64,000 nt of DNA from Adiantum capillus-veneris (GCA_014529385.2 CM043971.1:95209840-95273839), one strand, 5' to 3'. Counted from the first letter of the stretch, positions 9,904-22,607 are shown. The notes: generated from the letters alone by a model not told the origin. A program made the numbers and translations.

Positions 9904-12900
9904 ATGGCTGACAACAACAACAACACAGATGTGTTCAAGATGTTTGCTGCTGAGGACAGGTTGGATGGGGACAACTACCCTATGTGGGCTTATATGATGC
10001 AACATGTTCTTGTGTCAAAAGGTGTCTGGAACATTGTGCAGGGCATTGATGTACGTCCTGGTTCTGAAGATGTAGGCGATGTTGAGGATGTTGCAGGTCT
10101 TGCTGCAAGGATTGCAGCTGTTAGAGTTGTTTTGCCTACGGCAGAACAAGCTCGTTGGGATGTTAAGGATGCGCAGGCTCATGCATTGATTGCGTTGTCT
10201 GTGAAGCGCACCATTATTCCTCACATCCGTTCAGCAAAATCTGCAAAACAGGCTTGGGATATTCTAGCAGGTCTTTATGCAAGCCGCAATGAGGCTAAAA
10301 TTGCTTTGCTGCGTAAAGAGCTAGAGTCAAAGATTATGCATGAGGAAGATGATATGGACACTTTCCTTGCTAGTGTCAAGGATATCAATGAGCAACTCAT
10401 TTCTGCAGGTGAAGTCATTTCGGACAGTTCCCTTGTGCAGACTGTTCTTGATGCCTTACCAGATTCCTACCAGACTTTTGCTAGTACTTGGAGACTCATG
10501 ACCCAAGGAAATCCTGAAGTTGTCAAGTTTGATGCATTATGCACATTGCTGTTGCAAGAGTCACTTTCTAGAAAAAACAGGACTAGGCAGCGTGCAGTTG
10601 AACAGGCTTTTATTGCTTCTCAAAGAAAGGGTGGTAACAGTAATGCAGCCACTTCTTATGGTTCTGCTGCGAGTGGCAAAAATTCTGTTCCTAATGCTTC
10701 TGGTGGCAGCACTTCGTCTGGCAATTCTGGTGATAAGGGCAAAAAGAAGATGCGTTGCCATTATTGTAAAGCCAATGATCACTTGATCAAGTCGTGTCCT
10801 AAGTTGAAGGCCAAAGAGGCTAAGAAGAAAGAGTGTGGTTCCACTGCAAATGCTGGTTCCACTACAAATGCATCCATTGTTGAGTCTTCTGTGAAAGGAG
10901 ATTGTGATGCTGATGTTGATGCAGAATGGGATTTTAGCGCAGAGTGCACTTACAATCCTGCTGTCCATGATGCATGCTTGTCAGTTGCTACAGATTCACA
11001 TGTGTGGTATTTCGACAGTGGTGCTACAAAGCACATTACCTCACATCGTGAATTGTTTACCTCTCTCGAGTCTGTCCCTCATGGGAATTCAGCCACTTGT
11101 GCCAACAACGCCTCTTATCCAGTTCAGGGAGTTGGAAAGATTGTGCTCACTGCTGCTAATGGCAGTTCCTTCACACTTGTTGATGCACTTTATGTACCTG
11201 GGATCAAGAAGAATCTCTTGTCTGTATCCGCACTTGCTAGACTTGGACTTGTAGTCAAATTTGTGGATGACAGATGTACAGTTCATGATCTCAGTTTTGG
11301 TGATGAAATTGTTGCATCTGGGCTTTTGTGCCGTGGGCTGTATAAGCTCACTTTGTATGACAAGTGTGGACAAAATTTTGCAAATGCTGTTGCAGATTCA
11401 AGGGCTATTTCAGATGCAAAACTTTGGCATGCACGTTTTGGTCATCTGAATTTTGCCAGTTTGTTGCGTTTGCAGAAATCTCATATGGTTGCTTCTTTGC
11501 CACCTCTTGAAGCACCTGTCAAACATGTTTGTGAAGGCTGTATTCTGGGTAAAATGCAGTGTTCTAAGTTTTCAAAGGATGGTTCAGTTAGGGCCACATG
11601 CAGGTTGCAGCTTGTGCATAGTGATGTTTGTGGGCCCATGCAAACTCCGTCCTTGGGCAATTACCTGTACTTCGTGACTTTCATTGATGATTACTCCAGG
11701 CATGCATGGGTATTTCCGCTTAAAGCGAAGTCCGAAGTTTTTATGTGCTTCAAACAATTTTTGGCTATGGCTGAAAATGTCTCAAAATGTACTATGGGCA
11801 CCCTCCGTTCCGATCGAGGGGGGGAGTATATGTCTCATGAATTTAATGCATTTCTGGCTAGTCGTGGGATAAAACACCAATGTACAGTTCCTTATACACC
11901 TCAGCAAAATGGTGTTGCTGAGAGGAAAAACACGTCACTAACGGAAATGGCACGATGTATGGTCAAAAGTCAAGCTTTGCCGCATTCTTTTTGGCTTGAG
12001 GCCATCATGTGTGCCACTTATGTACTTAACAGGTGTCCTACGAAAGCTTTGCAGTCTATTACTCCATATGAAGCATGGCATGATAGAAAGCCTTCTATTG
12101 AGCACATGCGTGTTTTTGGCTGTTTGGCATATGCTTTGGTGCCACAAGTGCAGCGCAGAAAATTGGATGATAAGGCTGTCAAATGTATTTTTGTTGGTTA
12201 TAGTGCTGAAAGCAAAGGTTATAGGTTGTATCATCCGCAAACAAAACGTATTTTGGTTTCACGGGATGTAGTGTTTGTGGAAGATTCTGTTCAGCCCTTG
12301 CTGTCATGTACTAGAGACAGTAATGTAAGCTCACAGGACATTTATGACACTTTGTTGCCTCTTTTCAGTGGTGGAAATACGAATGTAAGTTCCAATGAGG
12401 CAAATGTACAGCCTATGGGGGTTTCTGAAAATGTTTTAGAACAGCCTATTACTGATGCAGATGTACATGATGTACTTGATGAGGAAAGGGCTGAAAATGA
12501 GCAGGCTAGAGGTATGCCAAAATGGCTGGTGCACACTTTGCGTGACAGTAAATTGGATGCACCTTTATCTAGTCGTACTCGTTCAGGCTCTCGCCATGCA
12601 TCTTATGCATCAGATTGTTATGCCTTGGCTGTGTCTAGTTTACATGATGTTGAGGAGCCTCTGTCTTTTGATGAAGCACAGAATTCAGAAAATTGGATTG
12701 CTGCCATGAAATCAGAATATGATGCACTTATAGAGAATGACACATGGACTTTATGTGATTTTCCTCCTGGCAAAAAGGCCATTGGTACGAAGTGGGTTTA
12801 CAAGTTGAAATGCAAGCCGGATGGTGAGATCGATCGCCATAAGGCTCGACTTGTTGCAAAGGGTTATGCACAACAAAAAGGCATAGATTATGAAGAGACT

Positions 12901-14193
12901 TTTGCTCCCACTTGTCGTATGACTACTGTGCGTTTTCTATGTGCATTGGCAGCTCATTTTGGTTGGGATGTACATAAATCAGACATTGTTACTGCTTTCT
13001 TGAATGGTGACATATTTGAGGAAGTTTATGTAACGCAGCCTCGCGGTTTTGTCATAAAAGGACAAGAGGACAAAGTGTGCAAATGTAAGAAGGCTTTGTA
13101 TGGGTTGAAGCAATCTCCTCGTGCTTGGTATGACAAAGCTGACACTCATTTGGTTAAACGAGGCTTTCGTAACAGTCCAACAGAAAGCACATTGTATGTA
13201 AAGCGTGAGGATGATGTATTTCTCATTGTGGTTCTTTATGTTGATGATTTGCTGATCACTGGACCAAATGAGAGACATATTGCTGAATTTAAGTCTGATT
13301 TGAATGCTACTTTCAAGATGAAAGATTTGGGGCTGTTGCATCATTACTTGGGTATACAGTTTAAGCAGTGTGATGGTGGTATTGCCTTGTGTCAGAAAAG
13401 TTACATAGAGGCATTGCTATGTAAGTTTGGACTTGAGGATTGCAAACCTATTGCCACTCCCATGGAAACAGGTTTGAAGTTGAGTCTACATGATGCTGTC
13501 GATCCTGCTGATGTCACTCTTTACCAAACTGCTGTTGGCTGCCTCATTTATGTATGCAACACGAGGCCAGATATTCAGTTTGCAGTCTCGCAGGTCAGTA
13601 GATTTATGCATAGCCCAGGGTCTAAGCATTGGCAGGCTGTCAAGAGGATTTTCCGCTACCTTAGTGGCACTTTACATCTTGGCTTGTTTTATCCCAAGGG
13701 GGGATCATTGCCGCCAGACTTACATGCTTTTTCGGACTTAGATTGAGCTGGTTGTTTTGACACGCGAGTGTCCACAAGTGGTTTTTGTTTCATGCTTGGC
13801 AGTTCATGTATATCATGGTTGAGCAAGAAGCAACCTACTGTGGCCACTTCGAGTTGTGAGGCTGATTACAGGGCAGTCTTCACAGCTACGGTTGAGTGTG
13901 TATGGCTCAGACGCCTTATGGCTGACTTGGGTGTTGGACAGGACACTGCCAACACTATCTACACTGACAGTCAGAGCGCATTGGCAGTTGCGAGGAACCC
14001 AGTTTTTCATGCTCGCACAAAGCACATTGAGGTGCATTACCACTATGTCAGCGAGAGGCTCTCAGCAGGAGAGATCAGCTTGGCTTATGTGCCAACACAG
14101 GACAACCTTGCAGATCTTTTCACAAAGGCATTGTGTCGTGAGAAGCTTGAAGCTTTCCGCAAAGCTTTGGGCTTACTCCCCTTTGTGGACTGA
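9904..14193 (+). CDS. C1 Gag-Pol polyprotein with one premature stop
   Basis: Single frame of 1429 codons from ATG 9904 (MADNNNN); an upstream in-frame ATG at 9844 is less likely. Domains by residue: Gag about 1-280; CCHC zinc knuckle 285-298 (C-x2-C-x4-H-x4-C); aspartic protease DSGA 371-374; integrase H2C2 finger from HARFGH near 509; integrase core D574, D637 and E673 (D-x35-E); RT with YVDD 1112-1115; RNase H to the end. Copia order (integrase before RT) is clear. The one defect is TGA at 13744-13746 (codon 1281), at the Trp of the usual S-D-x-D-W-A-G motif; the frame then stays open to 14193. A full-length genomic RNA would make all domains except complete RNase H. Could be mobilised in trans. 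Confidence 0.95.
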
Positions 14194-14258
14194 TCCTGTC
14201 CTCAGGGCATGGCACTTCCCTTTACTCATGTTCCAGCTCTCGTTCACCGCATCACTCC

Positions 14259-14266
14259 AGGGGGGA
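14259..14266 (+). promoter_or_regulatory. C1 polypurine tract
   Basis: AGGGGGGA lies immediately upstream of the 3' LTR (14269), separated by TT; expected primer for plus-strand synthesis. Confidence 0.85.
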
Positions 14267-14268
14267 TT

Positions 14269-14495
14269 TGTTACCATATACATGTGGTAGTGATGTGTGT
14301 GAACACACTAGGACCGCCGGGGCATTTTTTCCCTCTTTAGGAGGTTTTTTCCCCCGTGCATTGTATATACGCCCATCACTCTAGGGCTACCTATCTTTTC
14401 ATTGCACACTAAGTAACATACTCTCTATCGTGTGCCTTGAGCTTCCTTCGTCTTCTCCAAGCTGTGTGTGTTTCTCTGCAACCCTAATTCCAACA
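14269..14495 (+). repeat. C1 3' LTR
   Basis: 227 bp, one base different from the 5' LTR, ends CCAACA and is followed by the TSD TATTA. Confidence 0.96.
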
Positions 14496-14500
14496 TATTA

Positions 14501-15336
14501 GTCACCAAAAGCTCTAAAAGTGGTAAAGCAGACACAAATTTGAGCACAACTCTCACCACATGTCCAAAAGCTATCAAACTTCTTGCATATCACCAACCAC
14601 CATACACTTCATATGCATGCACTTTGACACAAATTTGCATGCACCTACACCCATATGTATCTTAGGCGCGCCTAAGATAAATTTTGCCAATATTGTTCTT
14701 TTTAGAGCTCATTTTTGCCTTATTGGTTTTTGTACTTGAACTGGGACTTGCTAAAATTGGTTTGACCAATGAATTGGATGATGTCCTACCAAGTTCACTC
14801 TCTTCTACCTTGGGAGCTCCAAAGAAGAAAAGCATGAAGGAAACATTTGACGAGCTTCCACCGTACCAGTTAGAAGAAGACTCCTCAAAGGAAGAAAATG
14901 TCACCTGGTTGTCAAAAGAACAACTAGAAAATCAACATGTCACTGTATACCATGGCTCATTAAAAAACACACAAGGATCCAAAGTGGAAGTTCAGATGTT
15001 GCCAAAGGAAGCTCAAGATCTTGTCAAAGAAGAGGCAATCATCAGGCCGCTAGGGGAGAGGATTGGCATTAAAGTTTACCTTGAAGTGGAGCCTTAAGAT
15101 GTGGACTACAAGAGGGCTTATAAGCTCCTACATAGCATCACATCAGAAGGAAGGTTTCTCTTCCAAATCCACTTTATGTCCTCTCTCCAACTCAAAAGTT
15201 GCCTTCTCTCTTTCTACTCTTACTACTTTTGGGACTGGTTCCTTTGCTTCTACTACAAGGCGTGGCCATTTTGTGGCTTTTGTGTCATCTACCTTTGCTT
15301 TCCCTTTTTTTCTTTTCTTTCTTTCATGAGGATTGT
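14501..15336. other. Coding-like debris between copia C1 and chromovirus X1
   Basis: Continuation of the DNA interrupted by C1. Holds the fourth 9-4-9 palindrome (14658-14679). ORF 14684-15097 (+) is acidic and Lys-rich with no domain I recognise. On the minus strand 15330-15150 reads as a Lys/Glu-rich open segment. X1 is inserted at 15337, and minus-strand coding-like sequence resumes at 28049. This may be the remnant of an older element gene; its identity is unknown. Confidence 0.35.
14658..14679. repeat. 22-bp hairpin palindrome, copy 4 (perfect)
   Basis: Arms TATCTTAGG and CCTAAGATA with loop CGCG, so all 22 bases form a perfect palindrome. With the C1 insertion removed it lies about 284 bp after copy 3. 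Confidence 0.85.
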
Positions 15337-16835
15337 TGTCATAAAGACTAATATCTAATACTCGGAAATGATTTTCTCATGTTAAACTGATCATTTAATA
15401 TGGGGAAGTACCAGGGGAGTAAAAGCTAGAACATTGGTAAAGTTTCCATATCGGTCTCTGTCAGGGATCCAAAGGAGGGAAAATAGGGATCCAAGGGGGG
15501 GCAGTCTTCAAAAGAGCAATGTGCTTCAATGGGGCTTAAAAGACCTAAGGTTCAGACTTCCATAGGCTAAGGTTCCTAATTTTTTATTCAATTGTCGAAA
15601 GGCCAATGTAGGGGGAAATTCGATGGTCATAAGAAGACTAAAAAGTCTTCCCACATCCCTAGGAAGGAGACACACACTCAAAGGCTCCCCCTTTACACAA
15701 CGGGAATACTGGACACATGTCAAGCTCCTAGTCCGGTTGCCCCCAATCTCCCCTCAAATCCTATTGGATGGCCATAGAGGTGGACCAATGAGAATCAGGC
15801 TAGAGTAAATTTAGTCTAATCAATTTAAAAATTCTTGATAAAAGAACCAATAAAAATTAAGCTCCCTAGAAGACTATTGGAAAGTATACCAAGGGGTCCA
15901 ATGAGCACTCAGCAGCCTAATGGCTTGCCTGATTCCTATTGGCCAGAAGACTAAGAGGTCCAATCAGAGTTTAATTGAATTATTTAAATACCTAAAGCTC
16001 TCACAAAAGGGGAAAGGGGGATACATGTCACAAGGCTAGCTATTATGCTTCTAATTTATGATTGGCTAAGCTTTACAGGAGCCAATGGGATGCCAGCATG
16101 AGTAATTAGCAAGAGAGGTTGACCAAGATGAGAGAGAAGGTTGCATTTTACGCTAACTCATTGCTACACAAACACACACAACTCATGTGTGCAAGAAGAA
16201 CTCCATCTCCTTCTCCAAGCATTGAGAAGTAGAGGCCTACACCAGCAACTCTTGGCTATGGAATGCAAATCCAACCAAGAACCAAGCTTCAATGGCATGC
16301 TCATCTCCTCTACCATGCTAATTACTAAGGTAAGTTATGCTATTAGAGTGATTATGTGAGGAGAATAATTCTTTCTCATAAGATACCTCTTCTTCATCTC
16401 AATCTATCCTCATTCCCTACTAGCTCTCACCATTTTTGAAGGTATGTGAGGTCTAGGGACTGAGATTAGGGACACTAGGTGTGTTTTTCAACCATAATTT
16501 GGAGTATTAAGATTCCATCTTCATTACACCAACTAGTTTTATCAAGGAACACAAAGATTGTTGTACAAAAGTCTCCTTTGATGAAGCTCTATAATACAAA
16601 GCCTTTATTGAGGGGGGACCGGCCCCATGTAAATCCGATCCTCAACTGTTGTTAATTGTTCTATTTCTCTCTCTTTTCAAGTATTGTCAATGCCAAATTA
16701 GCTAGGTGTAAATTGCTATGTTGCTTTCTCAATTAAGTAGTCTCTCTATGCTCAATAGGAACTTGTTCTCAATAAAATGCTCACTATGTCATCAATTTCC
16801 GCTACACACAAGTTACTAGTGCATTAAATGTTACA
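15337..16835 (+). repeat. X1 5' LTR
   Basis: About 1499 bp, TGTC...TTACA, directly followed by the primer site. It aligns along its length with 26427-28048, with small indels in CA repeats and near 27720. Confidence 0.9.
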
Positions 16836-16848
16836 TTGGTATTAGAGC
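16836..16848 (+). promoter_or_regulatory. X1 primer-binding site
   Basis: TTGGTATTAGAGC follows the LTR without a gap; initiator-Met-type primer site as used by plant chromoviruses. Confidence 0.8.
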
Positions 16849-17199
16849 TATTGGTTTCTCTTTTCTTGCTCAAGAAGAGAGGTCCTCAAGCTTGCTACAA
16901 ATTGTTGGTGTGATTAATTGCAAAAGAGTAAGTAGAATAGGGATTTTTCATCTTTGAAGCACGCCTGCTTTATGAAGTTAATGGGAACACCGTCGAGAGC
17001 TATGGTCTTAATTATGGAGTCGTACGAGGCTTGATAATGGCTTAACCATTATTGAGCTATTAGAAGCTTGACAGGAACCAATGCTCTCTTGGCTCTATTG
17101 AACCCTCTCTTCTATTCCTTGCAATTAATAATATTCGAGCCACGGGTATAGATACTTGAGTGCTTATCTTTGAAGGTAAAGAGGAGTAGGAACTAGGGC

Positions 17200-17760
17200 T
17201 TGAAGTGCCAAAGTACAAGTAAAAGTTTACACCTAAAATTTGCTAGTATGGATGACAAAGGAAAAGAGATTGAAATGAATGTTGATAGCTTTGATTTTGC
17301 TAAGGAAAGAGAAACTAATGAATCTATTCACAAATATGTAGACAAGTTTTGGGATTTACATCTCAAAGCCACTATCTTCAAAAAGATGGATTTTGGAGAG
17401 CAAAAACAACAATTTTGTGTGGGTTTAGTTGATGATATGGCGGAGTATGTTAACTCCCAAAGGCCATGCAACATATATGCGGCCATACACCATACCATGG
17501 TGGCTTCACGAATCAACTTCCAACAATAAGCTAGAAATCTTAAGCCCACAAAAAACAAGGACTATAACGAGCATCAGGGGAAGGAGAACCTCCAAAAGTC
17601 TCCTAAAGGCAATGCCAACAACAACAAACCTAAGGAGAAGGGAGTTTATAAAGGCAAAAATAAACTCTCTCGTGAAGAGCTAGAGCGTTATCAAAAAGAT
17701 AACCGTTGTTTCAAGTGTGGGGAGCAAGGGCATGCCTATTGTGCTTGCCCCCACAAGAAT
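17200..17760 (+). pseudogene. X1 gag with CCHC zinc knuckle
   Basis: ORF 17200-17529 encodes the Gag capsid-like part (ETNESIHKYVDKFWDL, FCVGLVDDMAEYV). After a stop the frame continues to a zinc knuckle, CFKCGEQGHAYCAC (C-x2-C-x4-H-x4-C), at about 17707-17750. The N-terminal part is short and the region before 17200 is degraded. Gag would package element RNA. Inactive because of the stop. Confidence 0.75.
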
Positions 17761-17932
17761 ACATGTAATGAGCCTCCTAGAGCTACTTTTGTCAAAATTC
17801 AAGAAGAGGATGATCATCACAAAGGATCTCCTCTATGCCATGTTTGGGGAAAGGTAACAGAAGATGATGCTTTTATTCTCTTTGACCCTAGTTCTACTCA
17901 CAATTTCATATCCACAGAGTTGGCCACCAAGC

Positions 17933-20900
17933 GGGTTATACAAATTGGGGAGCGAGTATTTCCGAGCAACAAAATAATCGAGCAAGTCCCTTTAGACATT
18001 CTTTATTTCTTAGAGCAAATTGCTCTCCCTCTCATCACCACAAAGATCACTATCATCAAAGTCCTCTTTGATGACTAACACAGAGTACACTTGATCTCAA
18101 TTTATGAAGAACTTATCAATTTCAAGATGCTGCTAAATATTGAAGAATCTATATCTACAATATCATTATAAAAGAAAATCTAAGTTTTTCCTTCCTTCCA
18201 TTGCCTATATCTTCAAATTCACTTTACCTAACGGCAATGGGCATGTTCAATGTGATTGCAAATTGCTAGCTATTTGGGAGCTTTGAAAATTTTTGAAACC
18301 AGAACTATTGTCACAACAAAATCATCAAGAAAGAAGTCAAGTTGTTGCATTCATGACATCAAACATTAATAACATTAAAGAGAGAAATTTATTGGATGGA
18401 ACAAAAAATAGCCCCAATCCCTTCAATCACGGAACAAAAGAAATAGCCCCCTGCCTGTCGCAAGTGCCAACGAATGTGGAACCATTCCATGTTGGCGTGG
18501 GACTATTACGACAGAGCTGTCGATGCTTGCGACAAGCTGAGGGCATGCACCTACCATCTATTGTTCTAGCACTTTTCACTTGTATTATCCACTTGGAATA
18601 CAATTCCATATATAGGTTGATCAGCATGTTCTTTTTTAATGGGACACAGGGCCAAGTGCTTTGTCTTGCGGGCTGGCAACAACAGTCGACATCGAGGGAG
18701 CTTGGATGAGCAGTCACCTTCCTTCATTTCTTTCTGTGCTTGCAAACTGTAACTTTAATGTACCTATCCTACACACAAACGCACCAAGTCTTCCACATCC
18801 TTTTCAATATGCTCACTAGCAATGATCATGTTATGTATGTCCATTCTCAGTGAAAAAATTTGGCTACTTTTCGTGGGTGCCCTAGGTTGCGGCATCATTG
18901 TAGCATGTAAAACAAGTCACTTGTCTTATTAACATTAAGACTGGTTTCAAAAAAACATGATCTTCAATTGTATCTTCAAAGTAGCTTTGACTCATGTGCA
19001 TATGACACCAGACCCTCTGTTTGTGGAATCAGCCCCTTGCCCTACCTCTGCATTTTTTATAATTGAACACATTCATTCAAATATCGTTCCTTCAAATTTT
19101 TGGCACGTTGACATGGGTCTTGCTTCTATCAAGTAGTAGTTCTCAACTCCATTTCCTTCTAGGTGTTTTGGATTCTATTAGTTTTTCTCGCATTCACACT
19201 TTTCCCATTGGGAGGAGTGCAAGTGCCCTTACTAGGACTGTTCTCATAGTTGTGTTTAAAGTGGAAACGAGACAAAATAAGCATATGGGGCCATTAAAGA
19301 CCTCACCATATTGAGCCTCCTCTTTGGCAGCACCGTGATAGTGAGTGTATATTTAGTAAAAGCAAACATATTAACATTTTTGTCTCATGCTGTATCATAA
19401 GGTGGAAAGCAATTTCTGTGTAGAGTGTGCACAAACGACGCATGCTGTTAATTAGTGTTAGAGTATTTGTTGAAGCTTTGCAAGAAAAAAACTTACAGTC
19501 AAAGACTCTTCTATTGAAAACCAATGCAATATAGGTTCTGTTGTTGGCAACTAGTGCAAGAAGTTTATGTTGCCGAAGCTGTTTCTTCTCGCAATGGCAA
19601 CCACTGCAATAGGGTTATGTTGCCAAAGCCTTTTTTGCTTGCTATCCTCTCACATTGTCTCCGTGCGTGTGCGGAACGGTTCCAGTAGGCTCATGATATA
19701 CAATGCACGTTTTTGTTTTTTTAATAAAATCATCTCCTAGAGGCCGTTGCCGGCTCCATTTCATTGGCTAGTCAAATACGCCATGCTACTCTGGAGTTAA
19801 TTGGCCGGATAGGTGGGGGAACAGGCTGCATGCTACTGTTTGGGGTTCATTGGGCGGACAAGCTGCGTGCCACTATGAATGCGAAGGGTAGCAAGGGCCA
19901 CGTGCTAGAGGGAGGGGAAGGGGCTCGACTGTCGCAGCTTGCTGCAGCTGCCTCTCCATGTACTGCTTGGAAGATTTGAGGAATAATTTCTGACCTGCTG
20001 GTTAGGTCGGATCCTCTGCAACGTTTGACTATGGGAGGGAGCATCCTTGAGGCAGATTCAGAGCATTTAATAACCAGATAACCATGCTAAATTTCATGCC
20101 ATGCTTGAGTAATACGTTGTGAAAGAGCTAGCCAATTAAGGGGAGGTTGTGGAGTCCGATCAGCTCGACATGAGAGTGCCCATGACATGGCTATGCTTCA
20201 CCACATCACAGTTGCGACCCGTAATAGACTACAAAGAAGAAGAAGAGGAACAGAATCAGCCATGCCGCGCTTGAGGCATGTGACAAGCTGGTTATATGAA
20301 GGAGGAGCTGGAGGTCACCTGCATCAGAAGCTGGTTGCCAACGAAGAGCTCTCTTAAGTAAAGGCTGCCTCGCCTGGCTGTCCCGAGCATTTGCACGCCA
20401 TCCACCCAAGCCTCCTGTGGTTAACACAAGCGTGCGAAACCCTCTATCCAAACAACATACACGGTGGACTGATAGGCACGATCGCGCCAAAGCAACGTAC
20501 AAAGGAAGGCGCAGGTCCAGAGCTCGGAATTTTGGGCATTGTGATACCTGTCGAAAGCAAGTTCACGATATGCAAGACGCGCCCAGAGAAGCCAGGCTGG
20601 CGGGTGTAAGCTGAGGCATAGAGTTCGCAAACCCTGGTGCCGCCACCATGAAGACCAAAGTAGCACGTTTTCTTTTAAAAGATCACCCTACCCTCCCACT
20701 CCTTGGTTCGTTGCTGCAACCAATCCGCACCGGCGCGGACTGGTTACAGAAACAAACCAGGGAGGGTTCATCTCATTTTTTTCTAATGGTTGCAGCAGAA
20801 GAGTAGGGTCACGCAGAAATGGTGAAATACCCCTCTAATTTTAAGAATTCCCAAAACACCCCCAATAGTTTGTCTTAAATTCCCAAAATGCCCTTCAAAT

Positions 20901-21492
20901 TTTCTAAAATTCCCAAAATACCCCTGGTTGCGAGATGAAGGCTTCCAAAGATAAAAACACTTGTAGCTTTTAATAAGAAGATTGATTTTCTATCAATACA
21001 AGATGCTAGAACTAGAATTTGAGTTGGTTATGTAAGCCTGGGAGATGTATTTCTTAGTTATTTTTAGACATAACTATGAAGCTAGAGAGAGAGAGAGAGA
21101 GAGTACACTTGTTCTCGCTTGTTTTAGGCACTTGTTTTTACTTGCTTACAAAAGTGGAGGATAGCATTGTAGTCTTACAAGGTTGTGTGTTGACTTTATT
21201 GCAATATTAAGGTGCCAAATTTTTTGGTAGGCAATTTTTTGAGAGGAGGCTAGGTATGCCACATGGAATTGAATTATATGTTTCGAGTATGAAGAGATTG
21301 CTTGCTTGTGTCTCGAGTATTCAATTTTCATAATGGTTCTAAAATCTCATTTTTTGTCAATTAAGTGTCAGATTTGTGGTAACGAAAGTAATGTGCATGG
21401 CATAATTTTTTTATTTCACCATTATTGATCTTGTATCAATTTGCTCGAATTTATCTTCGCTCTGTTTTCTTTGCTCGGTGATTAGAAACCCC
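17933..21492. mobile_element. Inserted DNA with 9-bp TSD, possible non-autonomous Mutator-like element
   Basis: 3560 bp flanked by CCACCAAGC at 17924-17932 and 21493-21501. The ends are GGGTTATAC and (reverse complement of the right end) GGGGTTTCTAATC, so terminal inverted repeats are short or decayed. A 9-bp duplication is typical of Mutator-like elements. No transposase is seen. The interior is mostly non-coding, with short open frames of no known family, a GC-richer part around 19740-20660 and a (GA)n tract at 21084-21102. Superfamily assignment is inference from TSD length only. Confidence 0.55.
21084..21102. repeat. (GA)n microsatellite
   Basis: Short AG/GA dinucleotide run inside the 3.56-kb insertion. 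Confidence 0.9.
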
Positions 21493-21899
21493 CCACCAAG
21501 CTAGACATCCAAGCCTATGAGATGGGAGATGTCCGACCTGTCGATGGTGCTTTCAAGGGGCAAGGAGACTCAGTTACTCCCTTGATTGGGAAATTGAGGC
21601 TCCATGTCCAAAGCTATGTGGACAAGGAGGATTTATTTATCTCTCCTCTCAAGCACGAGGATGTAATCCTAGGGGCACCATGGTTTGATTGCATGGCTAC
21701 CAATGTTAAATTTCTAAAAGGAAAGTCTACTTTAGGTTCAGGGAAAAAGATATGTACATAGATGCTAAGGAGTTGGGTAGCACCCTACCTCTTGTACATA
21801 ATCAAGCTTTCAATAAGTCAATTAAGAGCTCTATTTCCGTGTACATGATTTTTGTTAAAGATTCTCAAAATGAACCTAATGCTTTAGCAAAAGAAAATA

Positions 21900-22530
21900 T
21901 AAACAATCAAAAGGAATTAGAGTTATCCAATTTCCTCAAGGGGTTCCAAGATGTTTTTATTGACGATATCCCTTGTGAGCTACCTCCTAAACAAGGTAAT
22001 GTGACGACCATGCAACTGAACTTCTTTCATGAAGTTCACCGCCTAATAAACCTCCTTACAGAGTTTCCCAAGCTCAATAAGACAAGATTATGCGGCAATT
22101 GCATGAGTTAGTTGAGAAAGGAATGGTTAGGCCTATCTCATCTCCATTTTGTTCACCCATGTTATTAGTGCAAAAGAAAGACAGCACATATCGTATGTGT
22201 GTCGACTATAGAGCACTAAATAGGATCACTATCAAGAATAGGTTTCCCGTTCCACGAGTAGAAGACCTATTTGATAAGCTACAAGGGTTGACCTACTTCA
22301 TTAGGATTGACCTAAAAAGTGGCTACCATCAAATAAGGATAGTTGATCACTCTAGACATTGTAAAGACCATATTTCGCATTACATTTGGTCTTTACGAAT
22401 ATATTGTCATGCCTTTTGGCTTGACCAATGCACCAGCCAGATTTAATTGCTTCATGGAGAAGCTATTCAAGCCTCACCAAACCTTTACTGGAGCATTCTT
22501 TGATGATATAATCATCTACTCTAATTGATT
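21900..22530 (+). pseudogene. X1 reverse transcriptase, frameshifted
   Basis: 21900-22111 gives the approach to RT (LSNFLKGFQDVFIDDIPCELPP). 22090-22340 carries FCSPMLLVQKKDSTYRMCVDYRALN and TYFIRIDLKSGYHQIRI. A frameshift near 22340 moves MPFGLTNAPARFNCFM and the catalytic FFDDIIIYS (about 22498-22524) to another frame. The catalytic Asp pair is retained, but frameshifts and stops abolish function. The close relative at 31580-33665 shows the same motifs. Confidence 0.85.
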
Positions 22531-22607
22531 AGATGAACACAAGCAACACCTCCATGTAGTATTTCAAGTTTTGCGAGATAATAAACTTTATATTAATCAA
22601 AACAAAA

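Larger units (their letters stand above)
9315..14495 (+). mobile_element. C1: nearly intact Ty1/copia retrotransposon
   Basis: Complete element of 5181 bp: two 227-bp LTRs starting TG and ending CA, a primer site resembling initiator Met tRNA, a single gag-pol frame, a polypurine tract, and a perfect 5-bp TSD (TATTA at 9310-9314 and 14496-14500). The LTRs differ at one position by eye count (CCGTCGG versus CCGCCGG), so insertion was recent. The only visible coding defect is one TGA in the RNase H region. It sits in anonymous DNA rather than in another recognisable element. Confidence 0.97.
17860..21770 (+). pseudogene. X1 aspartic protease, split by a 3.56-kb insertion
   Basis: The N-terminal half is at 17870-17932 (FDPSSTHNFIST; the usual D-[S/T]-G-S reads D-P-S-S). 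The C-terminal half resumes at 21502 with EMGDVRPVDGAFKGQGD and ends with DVILGAPWFDC (about 21660-21690), the ILG motif of Ty3 proteases. The two halves join in frame if the insertion and one copy of the 9-bp duplication are removed. Confidence 0.75.

Noticed and set aside
18290-20670. Short ORFs in the 3.56-kb insertion as genes
   Set aside because: All are short, in mixed frames and strands, and none shows a known domain.
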